Below, piece by piece: positions 8,178 to 18,066 of a stretch of DNA of 64,000 nt. The stretch comes from Mycobacterium pseudokansasii (lineage in GTDB: Bacteria; Actinomycetota; Actinomycetes; Mycobacteriales; Mycobacteriaceae): assembly GCF_900566075.1 (NCBI RefSeq), contig NZ_UPHU01000001.1, forward strand, positions 2,046,001 to 2,110,000, written 5' to 3'. Position 1 is the stretch's first letter, and each line of letters opens with the position of its first letter. The translations under genes were made by a program, and so were the position numbers. Under the pieces are notes generated by a model. The model searched no databases. It was not told the DNA's origin and saw nothing but the letters and a program-made list of their open reading frames with translations.

Positions 8178-9340
8178 CCGCAGCGGCCGACGTGTTGCGG
8201 GCCTGGGCCTACCTGTCACGGGTTGCAGAGCCGCCCTGTGCGGAACTCGCCGCCTTGGTGCGCTGTGTCGGCCCGCTGGAGGCGGCAGATCGGGTGCGGC
8301 GCGGGCTGGTCGACGGCGACTTGGCGCGCCACACCCAGGCCAGGCGCGGCATCGACCGGGCGGCAGCAGACATTGAACTGCTCATGCGCCGCGGCGGACG
8401 ACTGATCACGCCCGACGACGACGAATGGCCGGTGCTCGCCTTTGCAGCGTTCGGTGGCTCTGCAGCGCGCGCCAAGCCGTACAGCGGTTCGCCGATGGTC
8501 TTGTGGGCACGGGGCCCCGCGCGCCTTGACGAGGTGGTGCCGCGTGCCGCCGCCGTCGTCGGCACCCGGGCCGCGACTGCCTACGGCGAGCACATCGCGA
8601 CAGATTTGTCCGCTGGCTTGGCCGAGCGTGACGTTGCCGTCATCTCCGGCGGCGCGTACGGCATCGATGGCGCAGCCCACCGCGCAGCACTCGATTGCGA
8701 TGGCATCACCGTGGCCGTGCTGGCCGGTGGGATCGACGTGGCTTATCCGGCTGGGCATTCGTCGCTGTTGCACCGCATCGGCGAGCACGGGCTGCTGATC
8801 ACCGAATACCCGCCTGGTGTGCGTCCGGCCCGCTACCGGTTCCTGACCCGCAACCGGCTGGTGGCCGCTGTCGCGGGTGCGGCGGTGGTGGTGGAAGCGG
8901 GCCTGCGCAGCGGTGCGGCCAATACCGCGGCCTGGGCCCGGGCGTTGGGCCGTGCGGTGGGTGCGGTCCCGGGGCCGGTGACGTCTTCGGCTTCGGCCGG
9001 CTGCCATGTGCTGCTGCGTGATGGCGCGGAATTGATCACCCGAGTCGACGACATTGTCGAGCTCGTCGGTCACATCGGTGAGCTGGCCGCCGAATTGCCG
9101 CGGCCCGGCACGCTCTTCGACGGCCTGAGTGAACCCGAACGTCGGGTGTATGAAGCGTTGCCCGGCCGCGGCGCCGCAACTGTCGACGAGATCGCCGCCG
9201 CTTCGGGGCTGCTGCCAGAGCAGGTGCTGGGACAGCTGGCAATCCTCGAGGTGACCGGGCTGGCTCGGCGCGACGATGGCCGTTGGCGCGTCGTCCGTGC
9301 CGATCGGGCCCGGGCGGGTTCCTCAGGCCGGCTCGTATAG
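8174..9340 (+). CDS. dprA: DNA processing protein DprA
   Basis: Binds incoming single-stranded DNA and loads RecA. The 388-residue protein has an N-terminal helical (SAM-like) region, a central Rossmann-fold DprA domain and a C-terminal winged-helix-like segment. The Rossmann domain shows GTRAATAYG, SGGAYGIDGAAH, LAGGIDVAYP and LRSGAANTA, all family markers. The start is ATG at 8174, overlapping the comM stop as ATGA; the frame is open further upstream but only as an overlap of comM. It is the last of the tightly coupled yraN-comM-dprA set. No other competence gene is visible. Confidence 0.94.
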   Translation: MTAAADVLRAWAYLSRVAEPPCAELAALVRCVGPLEAADRVRRGLVDGDLARHTQARRGIDRAAADIELLMRRGGRLITPDDDEWPVLAFAAFGGSAARAKPYSGSPMVLWARGPARLDEVVPRAAAVVGTRAATAYGEHIATDLSAGLAERDVAVISGGAYGIDGAAHRAALDCDGITVAVLAGGIDVAYPAGHSSLLHRIGEHGLLITEYPPGVRPARYRFLTRNRLVAAVAGAAVVVEAGLRSGAANTAAWARALGRAVGAVPGPVTSSASAGCHVLLRDGAELITRVDDIVELVGHIGELAAELPRPGTLFDGLSEPERRVYEALPGRGAATVDEIAAASGLLPEQVLGQLAILEVTGLARRDDGRWRVVRADRARAGSSGRLV

Positions 9341-9373
9341 TCGACAAAGGGTCGGGTTCGGACAGGAGGATAC

Positions 9374-10222
9374 GTGGCAGGTCGACCACTGCACACCTTC
9401 GACGTCGTTGGCACCCGGCAACTCGCGCCGCATCTGGTCCGGGTGCGGCTCGGCGGCAGCGGCTTCGACACGTTCGTTCCCAACGATTTCACCGACTCCT
9501 ACGTCAAGCTGGTCTTCGTCGCCGACGATGTCGATGTGGCAGGACTGCCCCGGCCGCTGACCATGGACAGCTTTGCCGGCCTGCCGCCCGCCAAGCAGCC
9601 GTCGGTACGGACCATGACCGTCCGCCGAGTAGACACCGCGGCGCGCGAAATCGCGATCGACATCGTGGTGCACGGCGAACACGGGGTGGCCGGTCCATGG
9701 GCGGCTGCGGTGGCACCCGGTCAGCAGATGTACCTGATGGGGCCGGGCGGCGCTTACGCACCCGATCCGGCCGCCGACTGGCATCTGCTGGCCGGCGACG
9801 AATCCGCGCTCCCAGCCATTGCCGCCGCGCTGGAAGCGTTGCCCGCCAAAGCGGTTGGCCAGGCATTCATCGAAGTGGCCGGCCCCGACGACGAGATCGA
9901 ATTGATTTCACCGCAGTCGGTGGACGTGCACTGGGTCTACCGCGGCGGTCGCGCGGATCTGGTTCCCGAGGACCGCGCGGGCGATCACGCACCACTGATC
10001 GAGGCGGTTACCACCGCTCAGTGGCTGCCAGGTCAGGTGCAGGTGTTCATCCATGGTGAGGCGCAAGCCGTCATGCACAACTTGCGGCCCTACATCCGCA
10101 AAGAGCGCGGCGTGGAAGCCACATGGGCGTCATCGATCTCCGGTTACTGGCGGCGGGGACGCACTGAAGAGACCTTCCGGCAATGGAAGAAGGAACTGGC
10201 TGAGGCCGAAGCCGGCAGCTGA
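9374..10222 (+). CDS. viuB: Siderophore-interacting protein (ViuB family)
   Basis: A 282-residue FAD- and NAD(P)H-binding reductase of the siderophore-interacting protein family, which releases iron from ferric siderophores in the cytoplasm. The N-terminal FAD-binding barrel contains SVRTMTVRR, the RxxT-type flavin motif. The NAD-binding part holds [11 protein letters not shown] and a C-terminal RGYWRxG-like segment ([11 protein letters not shown]). The start is GTG at 9374 behind AGGAGGA, and matches H37Rv Rv2895c in length. Iron control is likely in mycobacteria, but I see no clear IdeR box in the 33-bp gap after dprA. Confidence 0.92.
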   Translation: MAGRPLHTFDVVGTRQLAPHLVRVRLGGSGFDTFVPNDFTDSYVKLVFVADDVDVAGLPRPLTMDSFAGLPPAKQPSVRTMTVRRVDTAAREIAIDIVVHGEHGVAGPWAAAVAPGQQMYLMGPGGAYAPDPAADWHLLAGDESALPAIAAALEALPAKAVGQAFIEVAGPDDEIELISPQSVDVHWVYRGGRADLVPEDRAGDHAPLIEAVTTAQWLPGQVQVFIHGEAQAVMHNLRPYIRKERGVEATWASSISGYWRRGRTEETFRQWKKELAEAEAGS

Positions 10223-10245
10223 ACGCCGGCTGGCATTCTCATCCC

Positions 10246-11418
10246 ATGGCATACCGGCCCCACTTCGGTGACTACCAGAACGAGATCTATTTCCAGGGCC
10301 TGGCCGGGGTGGTGCCGTCGCTGCCGATGGTGTTCGCGGAGCTGGAGGCAAAGGCCGGGGTAGCCCTGCCGCCGTCGGTGTGGTCCTACGTCGCCGGGGG
10401 AGCGGGCGACGAGCGCACCCAGCGGGCTAACCGGGAGGCCTTCGATCGCTGGGGTTTGGTGCCGCGCATGTTCGTCGGCGCCGCCAAGCGCGACCTGTCC
10501 GTCGAGCTGTTCGGCCTGACCTTGCCGTCGCCGCTGTTCATGGCACCGATCGGGGTCATCGGGTTGTGCGCCCAGGACGGCCACGGCGACCTGGCCACCG
10601 CACGCGCGGCGGCCCGCACCGGCGTCCCGATGGTCGCCTCGACTCTCACCGTCGACCCCATGGAAGACGTCGCCGCCGTGTTCGGTGATACGCCCGGGTT
10701 CTTTCAGCTGTACACCCCGGCCGACCGCGAATTGGCCGCCAGCCTGGTACGCCGCGCCGAAACGGCCGGTTTCAAAGGCATCGTCGTCACGCTCGACACC
10801 TGGGTCACCGGCTGGCGGCCGCGCGACCTCGGCACGGCGAACTTCCCGCAGCTGCGTGGCCACTGCCTGGCCAACTACACCAGCGACCCGGTTTTCCGCG
10901 CCAGCCTGCCGCGCCCGCCGGAAGAGGACCGGCAGGGCGCGGTGCTGCGCTGGGCGCAGGTCTTCGGACAGCCGCTTTCCTGGGACGACCTCAGCTGGCT
11001 GCGTTCGCTGACCGAACTTCCCCTGATCGTCAAGGGCATCTGCCACCCCGATGACGCCCGGCGCGCCAAGGACGGCGGCGTCGACGGCATCTACTGCTCC
11101 AACCACGGCGGCCGGCAAGCCAACGGCGGCCTGCCCGCGCTGGACTGTTTACCGGCCGTTGTCGAGGCCGCCGACGGGCTGCCGGTGCTGTTCGACTCGG
11201 GGATTCGCAGCGGCGCCGACGTCACCAAGGCGCTCGCGATGGGCGCGACCGCCGTCGGCGTCGGCCGTCCCTACGCTTACGGTCTGGCGCTGGGCGGAGT
11301 CGACGGCATCGTGCACGTATTGCGCATGATGCTTGCCGAAGCCGACCTGATCATGGCCGTCGACGGTTACCCGACGCGCAAAGATCTCACCCCGGAAACA
11401 CTGCGGCGCGTCGACTGA
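10246..11418 (+). CDS. FMN-dependent alpha-hydroxy acid oxidase, lactate 2-monooxygenase type
   Basis: A 390-residue flavoenzyme of the L-lactate oxidase/glycolate oxidase family. The N-terminus ([14 protein letters not shown]) and the long loop with RPPEEDRQG closely resemble Mycobacterium smegmatis lactate 2-monooxygenase, which converts L-lactate and oxygen to acetate, CO2 and water. The active-site base is His287 in SNHGGRQ; FMN-binding segments GVDGIYCSN and GVGRPYAYG are intact. It lies between viuB and xerC, which I recall as adjacent in H37Rv, so this is an insertion or an H37Rv loss. Lactate is the best substrate guess; another 2-hydroxy acid is possible. Confidence 0.88.
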   Translation: MAYRPHFGDYQNEIYFQGLAGVVPSLPMVFAELEAKAGVALPPSVWSYVAGGAGDERTQRANREAFDRWGLVPRMFVGAAKRDLSVELFGLTLPSPLFMAPIGVIGLCAQDGHGDLATARAAARTGVPMVASTLTVDPMEDVAAVFGDTPGFFQLYTPADRELAASLVRRAETAGFKGIVVTLDTWVTGWRPRDLGTANFPQLRGHCLANYTSDPVFRASLPRPPEEDRQGAVLRWAQVFGQPLSWDDLSWLRSLTELPLIVKGICHPDDARRAKDGGVDGIYCSNHGGRQANGGLPALDCLPAVVEAADGLPVLFDSGIRSGADVTKALAMGATAVGVGRPYAYGLALGGVDGIVHVLRMMLAEADLIMAVDGYPTRKDLTPETLRRVD

Positions 11419-11449
11419 ATCGCGGCACCGCGTCTGCGACGGTGAGGGC

Positions 11450-12358
11450 GTGCCGGATAAGGACGACGCAATCCTCGAAGAGTTCGACGACTACCTGGCG
11501 CTGCAATGCGGACGGTCGGCGCACACCCGCCGGGCATATCTGGGCGACCTGCGGTCGCTGTTCGCCTTTCTGGCCGATCGCGGGTCCGCCCTGGAAACGC
11601 TGAGCCTGCCGCTGCTGCGGGCATGGTTGGCCACTGCAGCCGGCGCGGGAGCCGCACGCACCACGCTGGCCCGGCGCACGTCGGCGGTCAAGGCATTCAC
11701 GGCATGGGCGATCCGACGTGGATTGCTGACCGGCGACCCGGCCGCCCGGTTGCAGGTTCCGAAGGCGCACCGTACGTTGCCCGCCGTGCTGCGGCAGGAT
11801 CAGGCGTTGGCGGCGATGACGGCCGCGAAGTCCGGTGCCGAGCAGGGTGATCCGCTGGCCTTGCGGGACAGGTTGATCGTCGAGTTGCTCTATGCCACCG
11901 GAATTCGGGTGAGCGAACTGTGCGGCCTGGACATCGACGACGTCGACACCGGGCATCGGGTGGTGCGGGTGCTCGGTAAGGGCAACAAGCAGCGCACCGT
12001 GCCTTACGGACGGCCCGTTGCTGAGGCGTTGCAGGCATGGCTGGCCGACGGCCGTCCCGCGCTCGTCACGGCCGAGTCTGGGCCGGCCCTACTGCTGGGC
12101 GCCCGGGGACGGCGGCTCGACGTGCGGCAGGCGCGCACCGTGGTGCACCAAACCGTCGCCGCGGTGAACGGCGCGCCTGATATCGGGCCGCACGGGCTGC
12201 GGCACAGTGCAGCCACACATCTCCTCGAAGGTGGTGCCGACCTGCGGGTTGTCCAGGAGTTGCTAGGCCATTCCAGTCTGGCCACCACGCAGCTCTATAC
12301 CCATGTCGCGGTAAACCGGCTGCGGGCGGTGCACGATCAGGCCCACCCCCGGGCCTAG
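11450..12358 (+). CDS. xerC: Tyrosine recombinase XerC
   Basis: A 302-residue site-specific recombinase that with XerD resolves chromosome dimers at dif. The N-terminal SAM-like DNA-binding domain (about 1-100) precedes the catalytic domain. Catalytic residues are visible: Arg in [10 protein letters not shown], Lys in [29 protein letters not shown] and the nucleophile Tyr283 in QLYTHV. The start is GTG at 11450, as in H37Rv Rv2894c. The stop lies in a small palindrome (CCGGGC-CTA-GCCCGG, 12349-12363). Remnant IS110-type sequence begins immediately after the stop, so the native downstream region has been lost. Confidence 0.94.
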   Translation: MPDKDDAILEEFDDYLALQCGRSAHTRRAYLGDLRSLFAFLADRGSALETLSLPLLRAWLATAAGAGAARTTLARRTSAVKAFTAWAIRRGLLTGDPAARLQVPKAHRTLPAVLRQDQALAAMTAAKSGAEQGDPLALRDRLIVELLYATGIRVSELCGLDIDDVDTGHRVVRVLGKGNKQRTVPYGRPVAEALQAWLADGRPALVTAESGPALLLGARGRRLDVRQARTVVHQTVAAVNGAPDIGPHGLRHSAATHLLEGGADLRVVQELLGHSSLATTQLYTHVAVNRLRAVHDQAHPRA

Positions 12359-12361
12359 CCC

Positions 12362-12950
12362 GGCGACTCGAGACATGCGGGCATCGAGACGGGCGATGTC
12401 GGCTTCGTGGGCATCAATCCGATCCAGACATAGCCGCACCAGGAACGCGTGGTGATCGTTGAACCGTCCCCGCAGCGCTTCGGTCAGTGCGGGAATCTTC
12501 TTGCGCAGCTGCCGTTTAGCCAGATCGCCAACACGACCGGGTCGTGTTGGCCTGCGATGAGCGCTTCGCGCATCGCCCGCCCCGACACCCCAGTGATCTC
12601 ACACGCCACCGACGACCGTTTGATCCCGGTATCTTCCATCAGTGTCTCGAGCCGCCCAATCTCTTTGGTGCGGGCCTGGGCGATGGTGGTGCGGGCCCGG
12701 GTCAGATCCCGCAACACCCGAAAGGGTTCGGGGGGCACGAACGAGGCACGCACCAGGCCATGAGCACCCAGATCAGCCAGCCAGGCCGGATCCGAGACGT
12801 CTTGCGTCCGGGCACGTTGCGGGTATGGCGGGCGTTGACCAGCATCACCTTCAGTGCGTCGTCGAGCAGAAAGTAGAACGGCTTCCAGTACGCCACGGTC
12901 GACTCGATCACCACGCAGGTGGGGCCAAAAGAGTGCCGCCGGAGTCGGAG
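12362..12950 (-). pseudogene. Truncated, frameshifted IS110-family transposase remnant
   Basis: Read on the minus strand, fragments of one IS110-type DEDD transposase appear in order. ESTVAYWKPFYFLLDD and VNARHTRNVPGRKT come first (from about 12920), then a frame change near 12800, then RASFVPPEPFRVLRDLTR to SGRAMREALIAGQHDP, another frame change near 12530, and finally LAKRQLRKKIP to RFNDHHAFLVRLCLDRIDAHEADIA, running up to the xerC stop. Both the N-terminal DEDD start and the C-terminal transposase_20 part are missing. This is a dead mobile-element fragment lying between xerC and the M23 gene, where H37Rv carries other genes. Confidence 0.85.
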
Positions 12951-13012
12951 ACTCCTGTGGCTACTGCTACCGGTGTGGCGTCTGTCGACTGCTGGCGGCG
13001 AGCACCAAGAAC

Positions 13013-13528
13013 TCAGCCTGTCAGCGGCTTGAGCCTTATCGGTGTTGATTTCACTAAACCCAGCGGGTTGACGTAGTCGGCATGCGAAGCCGGGCCCCAC
13101 ATTGCACCCCAATGCAGGCATGCCTGCGCAGCGCACCCGGGATGGCCGGCCAGCACGGTCCCCAGCACCGTCTGCGCCGTCACCAGCTGACCGGCCCGGA
13201 CCGTCGCGCGCACCGGTTCGTAGCTGGTATGCAAGCCGCCCGGATGAGCCAGTGAAACGACCGGCCGCCCCGCCAGCAACCCGGCGAAGACAACCGTCGC
13301 GCTGCCGGGCGCGTACACGGGCTGACCCGGAGCAGCGGCCAGGTCCACACCGCGGTGTCCGGGATGCCAGTTCGGCGCGGGCGCGTCATAGCCGCGTACC
13401 ACGGCGGGAGGCGGCCGCAGCGGCCACTCCAGCCGAAAATCGTCTGCAACCGCCGGCGAAGCACCGGCCAGCGTCCAGCACAGGATCAGCGCCAACCGTC
13501 GCACCGGCTCAGTGAAGCGCCACGCCAA
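13013..13528 (-). CDS. Secreted M23-family peptidase-like protein (Rv2891 homologue)
   Basis: A 171-residue exported protein with a signal peptide (hydrophobic [11 protein letters not shown], likely cut after ASPAVA) and a LytM/M23 domain. The zinc motif HxxxD is present as HRGVD. The second motif, normally HxH, reads CLH (ACLHWG), so the first His is Cys; I recall this in other actinobacterial homologues, so it is probably a clade trait. Expected role: peptidoglycan hydrolysis or binding in the cell wall. The start is TTG at 13528; an in-frame GTG at 13504 would also leave a good signal peptide. It is transcribed divergently from rpsB. Confidence 0.85.
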   Translation of the reverse strand: MAWRFTEPVRRLALILCWTLAGASPAVADDFRLEWPLRPPPAVVRGYDAPAPNWHPGHRGVDLAAAPGQPVYAPGSATVVFAGLLAGRPVVSLAHPGGLHTSYEPVRATVRAGQLVTAQTVLGTVLAGHPGCAAQACLHWGAMWGPASHADYVNPLGLVKSTPIRLKPLTG

Positions 13529-13786
13529 CCGCGGTACCAGTCACGGCTGACGGTTCTGGGGAGTACTTCCCGGCTGGAAAAAGCCATGAGCCCACGGGGT
13601 GTAAACTGCTCGTCGCAGCTCGTCTTTCGCGGGCTGACTTCGCGCGTCTGCACCGCGACTCCCGTTGTTCAGGAATTCGCACCGCATGCCGGGCGGTCCC
13701 GTAACAGGGTCCGGCATCGCAGCAGCCGCCAGGGCCCGGCTTCACCCGATGCCGGGCGAACAACCGACAACAAAGGAATACCGGCA

Positions 13787-14641
13787 ATGGCCGTAGTCAC
13801 CATGAAGCAGCTGCTTGACAGCGGCACCCACTTCGGGCACCAGACCCGTCGCTGGAACCCCAAGATGAAGCGGTTCATCTTCACCGACCGCAACGGCATC
13901 TACATCATCGACCTGCAGCAGACCCTGACGTTCATCGACAAGGCGTACGAGTTCGTCAAAGAGACCGTCGCGCACGGCGGCACGGTGCTGTTCGTCGGCA
14001 CCAAGAAGCAGGCGCAGGAGTCCGTCGCCGCCGAAGCCACCCGCGTCGGCATGCCGTACGTCAACCAGCGCTGGCTGGGCGGCATGCTCACCAACTTCTC
14101 CACCGTGCACAAGCGGCTGCAGCGCCTCAAAGAGCTCGAGGCGATGGAACAGACCGGTGGCTTCGAGGGCCGCACCAAAAAGGAGATCCTGGGCCTGACT
14201 CGGGAGAAGAACAAGCTGGAGCGGTCCCTGGGTGGGATCAGGGACATGGCCAAGGTGCCCTCGGCGATCTGGGTCGTCGACACCAACAAGGAGCACATCG
14301 CCGTCGGCGAGGCCCGCAAACTCGGAATTCCGGTGATCGCGATCCTGGACACCAACTGCGACCCCGACGAGGTCGACTACCCGATCCCGGGCAACGACGA
14401 CGCGATCCGTTCGGCCGCGCTGCTGACCAAGGTGATCGCTTCCGCGGTTGCCGAGGGCCTACAAGCGCGTGCCGGGCTGGGCCGTGGCGACGGCAAGCCC
14501 GAGGCTTCGGATTCGCTGGCCGCCGAGCCGCTCGCCGAATGGGAGCAGGAGCTGCTGGCCTCGGCAACAGCTCCGGTGACGGCCGGGGCTGGCGACCCGA
14601 CGGCCGAAACCGCCACCGAATCAACCACTGACCCCTCATAG
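13787..14641 (+). CDS. rpsB: 30S ribosomal protein S2
   Basis: A 284-residue ribosomal protein S2. It begins [20 protein letters not shown], the universal S2 N-terminus, and contains [20 protein letters not shown] and [14 protein letters not shown]. The acidic Ala/Thr-rich C-terminal tail is typical of mycobacteria. The start is ATG at 13787 after GGAATACCGGCA; the frame is open upstream but unlike any S2. The 258-bp leader between the divergent M23 gene and rpsB probably contains the promoter; TGTAAACT at 13600-13607 resembles an extended -10, without a clear -35. It is followed by tsf, the usual rpsB-tsf operon. Confidence 0.97.
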   Translation: MAVVTMKQLLDSGTHFGHQTRRWNPKMKRFIFTDRNGIYIIDLQQTLTFIDKAYEFVKETVAHGGTVLFVGTKKQAQESVAAEATRVGMPYVNQRWLGGMLTNFSTVHKRLQRLKELEAMEQTGGFEGRTKKEILGLTREKNKLERSLGGIRDMAKVPSAIWVVDTNKEHIAVGEARKLGIPVIAILDTNCDPDEVDYPIPGNDDAIRSAALLTKVIASAVAEGLQARAGLGRGDGKPEASDSLAAEPLAEWEQELLASATAPVTAGAGDPTAETATESTTDPS

Positions 14642-14653
14642 GAAGGCTGATCA

Positions 14654-15469
14654 TTGGCGAACTTCACCGCTGCCGATGTCAAGCGGCTTCGCGAGCTCAC
14701 CGGTTCCGGCATGCTCGACTGCAAGAACGCGCTGGCCGAAGCCGACGGCGACTTCGACAAGGCCGTCGAGGCGCTCCGGATCAAAGGTGCCAAGGATGTC
14801 GGCAAGCGCGCCGAGCGGGCCACCGCCGAAGGCCTGGTCGCGGCCAAGGAGGGCGTGCTCATCGAGCTGAATTGCGAGACCGACTTCGTCGCCAAGAATG
14901 CGGAGTTCCAGGCGCTGGCCGAGCAGATCGTGGCGGCGGCGGTGTCGTCGAAAGCCGCCGACGTCGACGCGCTCAAGGCGGCCCAAGCGGGTGACAAGAA
15001 CGTCGAGCAAGCCATCGGCGAGCTGTCGGCCAAGATCGGGGAGAAGCTCGAATTGCGCCGCGTGGCGAACTTCGACGGCACCGTCGAGACCTACCTGCAC
15101 CGGCGATCGGCCGATCTGCCGCCGGCGGTGGGTGTGCTGGTCGAGTACCAGGGTGGGGACAAGGATGCCGCCCATGCCGTCGCGCTGCAGATTGCCGCGC
15201 TCAAGGCGCGCTACTTGTCGCGCGAGGACGTGCCCGAGGACGTTGTGGCCACCGAACGCCGCATCGCCGAGGAGACCGCGAAGGCCGAGGGCAAGCCGGA
15301 GCAAGCGTTGCCCAAGATTGTCGAAGGCCGGCTGACCGGTTTCTTCAAGGACGCCGTTCTGCTTGAGCAGCCATCGGTGTCCGACAACAAGAAGTCGGTC
15401 AAGGCCCTGCTGGAGGAAGCCGGGGTCACGGTGACCCGATTCGTCCGGTTCGAGGTGGGTCAGGCCTAG
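14654..15469 (+). CDS. tsf: Elongation factor Ts
   Basis: Guanine-nucleotide exchange factor for EF-Tu. The 271-residue protein starts [19 protein letters not shown], the UBA-like N-terminal domain, then shows the diagnostic TDFVAKN motif, a coiled region and the C-terminal dimerisation domain. The start is an unusual TTG at 14654, supported by AGGAAGG nine bases upstream and by the exact homologous N-terminus. It lies 12 bp after rpsB on the same strand. Length equals what I recall for H37Rv. Confidence 0.97.
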   Translation: MANFTAADVKRLRELTGSGMLDCKNALAEADGDFDKAVEALRIKGAKDVGKRAERATAEGLVAAKEGVLIELNCETDFVAKNAEFQALAEQIVAAAVSSKAADVDALKAAQAGDKNVEQAIGELSAKIGEKLELRRVANFDGTVETYLHRRSADLPPAVGVLVEYQGGDKDAAHAVALQIAALKARYLSREDVPEDVVATERRIAEETAKAEGKPEQALPKIVEGRLTGFFKDAVLLEQPSVSDNKKSVKALLEEAGVTVTRFVRFEVGQA

Positions 15470-15478
15470 CGGCAGCCC

Positions 15479-16888
15479 ATGACCCGCATACACGCTTTCG
15501 GTGACGACGCGCTGGGCGATCTCGACGCCGTCGCCCTCGCCGAGGCCATCCGATGCGGTCGGGTGGGCCAGGCCGAGCTGGCCGAGGCTGCGATCGCGCG
15601 AAGCCAGGCCGTCAACCCCAAGCTCAACGCGGTGGCGTATGAGGCCTTTGACATAGCGCGCGATACGGCCCAGCGCGCGACGGCCGACGGGTTTTTCGGC
15701 GGCGTGCCCAGCTATATCAAGGACAACGTCGACGTCAGCGGGCTGCCGACGATGCGGGGCACCGATGCCTGGACGCCACACCGGGCGGGCAGCGACAGCG
15801 AGATCACCCGAGTGCTGCTGTCCACCGGCCTCATCGCGCTGGGCAAGACGCAGATGTCGGAGTTCGGGTTCAGCGCTGCCGCCGAACACCCGCGGCTGGG
15901 ACCCGTCCGTAACCCCTGGCATACCGACTACACGGCGGGCGCCTCGTCATCGGGGTCAGGAGCGTTGGTCGCCGCCGGGGTGGTACCCATCGCGCACGCC
16001 AACGACGGCGGCGGCTCCATCCGCATTCCAGCCTCCTGCAACGGCCTGGTGGGGCTCAAGCCGTCGCGCGGCCGGCTGCCGCTGGACCCCCAGTTGCGGC
16101 GGCTGCCGATACGCATCGTCGCAAACGGGGTGCTGACCCGCTCGGTGCGCGATACCGCCGCTTTCTATCGCGAGGCCGAGCGCCTGTGGCGCCCGCCCAA
16201 ACTGCCTCCGGTGGGCGATGTGACCAGCCCGGGTAAGCGACGACTGAAGATCGCAGTGATCACGCGCTCGGTTCACGTGGAGGCGAGTCCCGACGTGCGT
16301 GAACTCACGCTGAAGTCGGCCGCTTTGCTCGAAGAGCTCGGCCACCATGTCGAAGAGGTCGACCGGCCGCCGGTCCCGTCCAGTTTCACCGAGGACTTTG
16401 TGCTGTATTGGGGACTGATGGCGCTGGCGCAGGTGCGCACCGGTCGGCTTACGTTCGGCAAGACGTTCGACCGGACCCGGCTGGACAGCTTGACGTTGGG
16501 TCTGGCCCGTAATGCCCTCCGCAATTTTCATCTGCTCCCCGCCGCGGTCGTCCGGTTGCGCGGAGTCCGGCGGCACACCGCGCAATTCTTCGGTACCTAC
16601 GACGCTGTGCTCACGCCCACCCTCGCCGATGCGCCGCCGCGCATCGGCTATCTCGCTCCCACCGACTACCAGCAGGTCATGGACCGGATGGCCAACTGGG
16701 TGGCATATACGCCACTGCAAAACGTCACCGGGGAGCCGGCGATTTCGCTGCCGATGGCCCAGTCCGTCAACGGGCTGCCGGTGGGCATGATGCTGGCAGC
16801 CGACCTGGGTCGGGAAGACCGGCTGCTGGAGCTGGCCTATGAACTCGAAGGGGCTCGCCCCTGGGCGCGGATCCACGCCTCCACATAG
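15479..16888 (+). CDS. amiC: Amidase signature enzyme (AmiC-like)
   Basis: A 469-residue amidase of the amidase-signature family, hydrolysing carboxylic amides by a Ser-cisSer-Lys triad. The catalytic Lys is in PSYIKDNVDV, the cis-Ser region in GASSSGSGALVAAG and the nucleophile in GGGSIRIPASCNG. No signal peptide is seen. The gene starts nine bases after tsf and probably belongs to the same transcript, as Rv2888c does in H37Rv. The natural substrate is unknown. It marks the end of the conserved block; the next 27 kb are accessory. Confidence 0.9.
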   Translation: MTRIHAFGDDALGDLDAVALAEAIRCGRVGQAELAEAAIARSQAVNPKLNAVAYEAFDIARDTAQRATADGFFGGVPSYIKDNVDVSGLPTMRGTDAWTPHRAGSDSEITRVLLSTGLIALGKTQMSEFGFSAAAEHPRLGPVRNPWHTDYTAGASSSGSGALVAAGVVPIAHANDGGGSIRIPASCNGLVGLKPSRGRLPLDPQLRRLPIRIVANGVLTRSVRDTAAFYREAERLWRPPKLPPVGDVTSPGKRRLKIAVITRSVHVEASPDVRELTLKSAALLEELGHHVEEVDRPPVPSSFTEDFVLYWGLMALAQVRTGRLTFGKTFDRTRLDSLTLGLARNALRNFHLLPAAVVRLRGVRRHTAQFFGTYDAVLTPTLADAPPRIGYLAPTDYQQVMDRMANWVAYTPLQNVTGEPAISLPMAQSVNGLPVGMMLAADLGREDRLLELAYELEGARPWARIHAST

Positions 16889-17094
16889 CGGGAACCAGGG
16901 CCGCCGCGTGGCCCGAGCCCACGTCAGTCCGGCGAGTATGTGTATTACCCGGCCCGTGCCGCCTCAGCGGGCCGGCCTGCCGATGATCAGTGCGGCCCAA
17001 AGCGCGCGCCCGCGGTTGCGCACCCCGTTGGTGGGATTGCCAGGCCCCGACTCGGGGTAATCGACGTCCAGATCCCAACCGTTGAGGAGCGATT

Positions 17095-17631
17095 GTGGGC
17101 GATGCGACCGAAGTCACCAGCGGCGTGGCCGAGCGGGCACGGCGGGAAGCCGACACTTATCGCGGCGATAGTCCGCGTCCACTTGGCGGTTACGTGATGG
17201 TCCTCGCCAGCTACGGAGTGGTGGTCGCGCTTACCGCCGTTGTCGCCGCGGCCACCGGCACAAGGTTGCCGGAGCGCTGGCGCGCACAAGACCTTCTCAC
17301 GGTCACCGTCGGTACCCACAAGTTATCCCGCTCGCTGACCAAGGATGCGGTCACCAGTCCGTTGCGGGCGCCCTTTGCCCGCTACGCCGGCACCGGTGGT
17401 CCCGCCGAGGTGCACGAGGAAGTCCGGGAAGACAGCGCGTTGCGGCACAGCCTCGGTGAGCTCCTGACCTGCCCCTTCTGTCTGGACATGTGGGTGGCCA
17501 CCGCCCTGGTGATCGGGCTGATCTTCGCGCCGAGGTTCACCCGTTTGGTCGCGGGCACTTTCACCGCGCTTGCCGGCGCCGACTTCCTGCAGCTGGCCTA
17601 CGCGACGGCCCAGCAGGCAGCCGAGGGCTGA
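17095..17631 (+). CDS. DUF1360 family membrane protein
   Basis: A 178-residue protein with three likely membrane segments (residues about 30-55, 120-145 and 150-170). The DUF1360 marker LLTCPFCLDMWVA contains a CxxC pair and is followed by a hydrophobic helix. DUF1360 proteins occur with stress and sporulation genes elsewhere; the function is unknown. The start is GTG at 17095 behind TTGAGGAGC. It is closely followed by a ChaB-like gene and an Mrp operon, so it may be part of an ion or osmotic stress set. Confidence 0.8.
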   Translation: MGDATEVTSGVAERARREADTYRGDSPRPLGGYVMVLASYGVVVALTAVVAAATGTRLPERWRAQDLLTVTVGTHKLSRSLTKDAVTSPLRAPFARYAGTGGPAEVHEEVREDSALRHSLGELLTCPFCLDMWVATALVIGLIFAPRFTRLVAGTFTALAGADFLQLAYATAQQAAEG

Positions 17632-17648
17632 GAAAAGGAGGAGATCCA

Positions 17649-18062
17649 ATGCCGAAGACGACCAAGGGCGGCAAGCCGAAGAAGAGTGAGCTGCCCAGCA
17701 CGCTGCAGCGCTCCAACGCCAAGGCGCAACGCACGTTCGCCAAAGCCCATGATGCCGCCGCCGAGGAGTACGGCAGCGAGCAGCGCGCCCACCGGGTGGC
17801 CTACGCCGCCCTCAAGCACAGCTTCGAAAAAGTCGGCGACCATTGGGAGCCCAAGAAGAAGAAGGGCCCGTCGGACGAACTCGCCAAAGGCGGTGGTCCG
17901 CGCAACACCGGCCGCTCGGCGGAGGGCGTCGACGCCAACGCCAGCAAGAAACACCTGCTCGACGTCGCGCGGCGGCTCGATGTGCACGGCAGGTCGACGA
18001 TGACCAAGTCTGAGCTGGTCGACGCGATCAAGAAGCACAATCGCCGTGTCCGGGGCAAGTAG
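17649..18062 (+). CDS. ChaB / Rho-N domain small basic protein
   Basis: A 137-residue, Lys-rich soluble protein. Residues about 12-60 match the ChaB fold (LPSTLQRSNAKAQRTFAKAHD and YAALKHSFEKVGDHW). The C-terminal 40 residues (HLLDVARRLDVHGRSTMTKSEL) match the Rho N-terminal SAP-like helical motif that binds nucleic acid. This fusion is common in actinobacteria. ChaB was linked to the ChaA cation antiporter in E. coli, which fits the Mrp cation antiporter genes directly downstream. The start is ATG at 17649 with a strong AAAGGAGGAGA site. No regulatory role is proven. Confidence 0.85.
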   Translation: MPKTTKGGKPKKSELPSTLQRSNAKAQRTFAKAHDAAAEEYGSEQRAHRVAYAALKHSFEKVGDHWEPKKKKGPSDELAKGGGPRNTGRSAEGVDANASKKHLLDVARRLDVHGRSTMTKSELVDAIKKHNRRVRGK

Positions 18063-18066
18063 GCGG

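Noticed and set aside
13600..13607. TGTAAACT as the rpsB promoter
   Set aside because: It fits an extended -10 but no -35 was found, so it is mentioned in the rpsB entry only and not called as a feature.
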